A stretch of 64,000 nucleotides of DNA. Source: Tubiluchus corallicola (lineage: Eukaryota > Priapulida > Priapulimorpha > Priapulimorphida > Tubiluchidae). Below the pieces are notes generated by a model, which was not told the origin of the DNA, made no database searches, and saw only the letters and a program-made list of their open reading frames with translations. Positions 58,285-64,000 of the stretch are shown one piece after another. Numbering within the stretch: the first letter of the stretch is position 1; the number at the start of each line of letters is the position of its first letter. Both the position numbers and the translations under genes were made by a program. Where the stretch lies: assembly GCA_030141605.1 (NCBI GenBank), contig JAQGDQ010000766.1, positions 36,085 through 100,084 of the forward strand, given 5' to 3'.

Positions 58285-59000
58285 TGCTGGAACATACTTC
58301 TATAATTGACCCGAGTGTAAAATTTTTGGCTGTTGCTTTCTGTCAGGGAGCTTAATTCTATAGGTTACATCAGATAATTTATCTATTATTAGATAGGCAC
58401 CATACAAATCGGACTGCAGTTTGGGGCTTTTGCCGACTTTCCTTTGAGGATTGAAGAGCCAGACTTTATCACCAGGAGAATAGAGAACAAGACGAGAGTG
58501 AACGTCATACCTCTGACGCATTACTTCACCAGAGAAACGCAAATTATTGCGTACGAATTAATGTACACCATGCATACGCTGTTCTAATTTCTCGATGAAA
58601 TCCACATAGTTATTACACGTAATGTTAGTAGGGGGTTTTCCAGTTAGTAAATCATGCGGGATTCGTAACTTACGTTATTACGTCAACTTGGGCAGGAGCG
58701 AAACTGGGGTCTTATGTACAGCACTATGATACAACATTAAAAGCAAGTGTAATTCACTGTACAAGTCTGTTTGGTTGTCAGAAGTGAATTGTGCAATTTG
58801 TAGCGTCAATGTCTTAATGTATCGTTCTGCAAGTCCGTCACTCTTTGGATTCAAAGCAGTAGTACGCGGTTTTTCAATGCCCATGAGTTCGCAGCATTGT
58901 CGAAAAATTTGCTTTCGAAATTGCTGCCCTGCTCAGAATGAATTTCTAAAGGCATTTCATACCAACAGAAAAAATCTTTTATAAATACAGAAGCTACAGG
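58285..59000 (-). pseudogene. Ty3/gypsy-type integrase relic
   Basis: The minus strand keeps the core-domain piece with GIEKPRTTALNPKSDGLAER (58884-58678) and, after a break, the C-terminal piece GDKVWLFNPQRKVGKSPKLQ (58542-58300). Upstream pieces (HSEQGSNFES) are in another frame. Frameshifts, stops and a missing segment show a dead fragment of an LTR retrotransposon pol gene. No LTRs were identified beside it. Confidence 0.8.
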
Positions 59001-59466
59001 TTCAGCGTTCCATACCCTGATTTTAGATCGAAAAAAAGATAGATTTTAGATCGAAGTAGCGAAAACCATTCAACCATAGACAACGCGTCAATATATTCGT
59101 CAGTTCTATGGGATAGTTGTCACATATTGTCACTGCGTTTAACGCCGCATTTTTGCGTTCTAACTACGACTTGCGCACGCATTTCATCCGTAGCTTTATC
59201 AAGCTCCAGACGGTTGTTTAGGTTCCAAGCGCTGCACATGTGCTTTATATAAGAACCACAGACAGTAAACCGTGTAGGTTGAATTATTTGAAATACATAA
59301 CAATTTAAATTTTGTTCAAATTATATTCTGTAAAATTTTATTCAATATGAGATAGATTTGTTTTTAGAAAGTGACAATCACAGAAGAGATAGTCAGAGAA
59401 TTTTTGTTTGGAAACTATGAGATGATGCCTAAGCATTCTTTCTTTTCATTGAAATACATTGCCTTT

Positions 59467-63640
<4,174 letters not shown>

Positions 63641-63663
63641 CTGCACCAACAAAAGACGTTAAA

Positions 63664-64000
63664 TTAACTCTTTCCCGACGGGTACAAGCATTTACCCATT
63701 ATCTGTGATGGGCAAAAACAGTGCCTTATTTATTAACTATCATTCCAAATTCTCCAAATTAAAGGAAATTTGAAAAAGAAATGCCTAACTTAGAAGTAAA
63801 TTATATAAAAGCAACTTAGCTCTGTCCAGTCGAGTACATGCATTTACCAATTATCTGTGATGGGCAAAAACAGTGCCTTATTTATTAAATAACTTTCAAC
63901 TCTCTAAAAGTCATTAGAACTTCTCAATGGAATTTTTGAAACCACAAAAAAGTGGTTTATTGCAGTAATAACTACATTATTGTCATTACTTTGACCCTAA
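63664..64000. mobile_element. probable MITE fragment at the window edge
   Basis: Begins TTAACTCTTTCCCGACGGG, which resembles piggyBac-like ends after a TTAA target. It contains two direct copies, 152 bp apart, of a segment including ATTATCTGTGATGGGCAAAA. The other end is beyond the window. Confidence 0.45.

Overview
The window is nuclear DNA of an animal, most likely a marine invertebrate. Genes have short introns with GTAAGT-type donors and pyrimidine-rich AG acceptors. There is a rhodopsin-class GPCR, an S1 serine protease and five C2H2 zinc-finger genes with TGEKP linkers. The DNA is AT-rich and full of microsatellites, minisatellites and short DNA transposons. I cannot name the phylum. 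There is no rRNA, convincing tRNA, CRISPR array or bacterial-type gene.

Bases 1-31000 are a zinc-finger cluster. ZNF-A (1540-2943, minus), ZNF-B (14145-15677, plus), ZNF-C (19168-20832, plus) and ZNF-D (25477-26871, plus) are paralogues, and a fifth, ZNF-E (51695-53083, minus), lies 25 kb away. Each has one coding exon behind a conserved acceptor, an acidic N-terminal tail rich in SUMO-consensus motifs ([V/I/L]KxE, often VKIEPD or VKTE), then 7-12 C2H2 fingers. Decayed, stop-interrupted fingers continue in the 3' flanks of B, C and E. A short block resembling a promoter and first non-coding exon lies upstream of A, B, C and D in gene orientation. ZNF-A and ZNF-D lie on the two arms of an inverted segmental duplication (882-11406 against 22597-30745) whose segments are circularly permuted between arms. 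ZNF-B and ZNF-C form a tandem pair between them.

Bases 31000-40800 hold no gene I can name: a piggyBac-like MITE, several long minisatellites (26, 30 and 38 bp units), two copies of one hAT MITE family, and a possible orphan first exon near 34500.

Bases 40881-43648 are a complete three-exon class A GPCR (minus strand, 312 residues) with one MITE in each intron. Bases 44000-51700 are mostly repeats plus a hAT deletion derivative inside the decayed 3' flank of ZNF-E. Bases 53100-59300 hold a nested DNA transposon, a LINE reverse-transcriptase relic and a Ty3/gypsy integrase relic.

Bases 59467-63640 are five in-phase exons of an S1-family serine protease (minus strand; its 5' end lies outside the window) with a complete catalytic triad, unusual cysteine losses and a hydrophobic C-terminus that could be a GPI signal. 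Its last intron carries a ~540 bp ACT triplet array and a 48 bp minisatellite.

Many insertions keep exact target-site duplications (TA, TTAA or 8 bp), so transposition has been active relatively recently. A rapidly duplicating zinc-finger family in such a setting is compatible with transposon control, but that link is inference.
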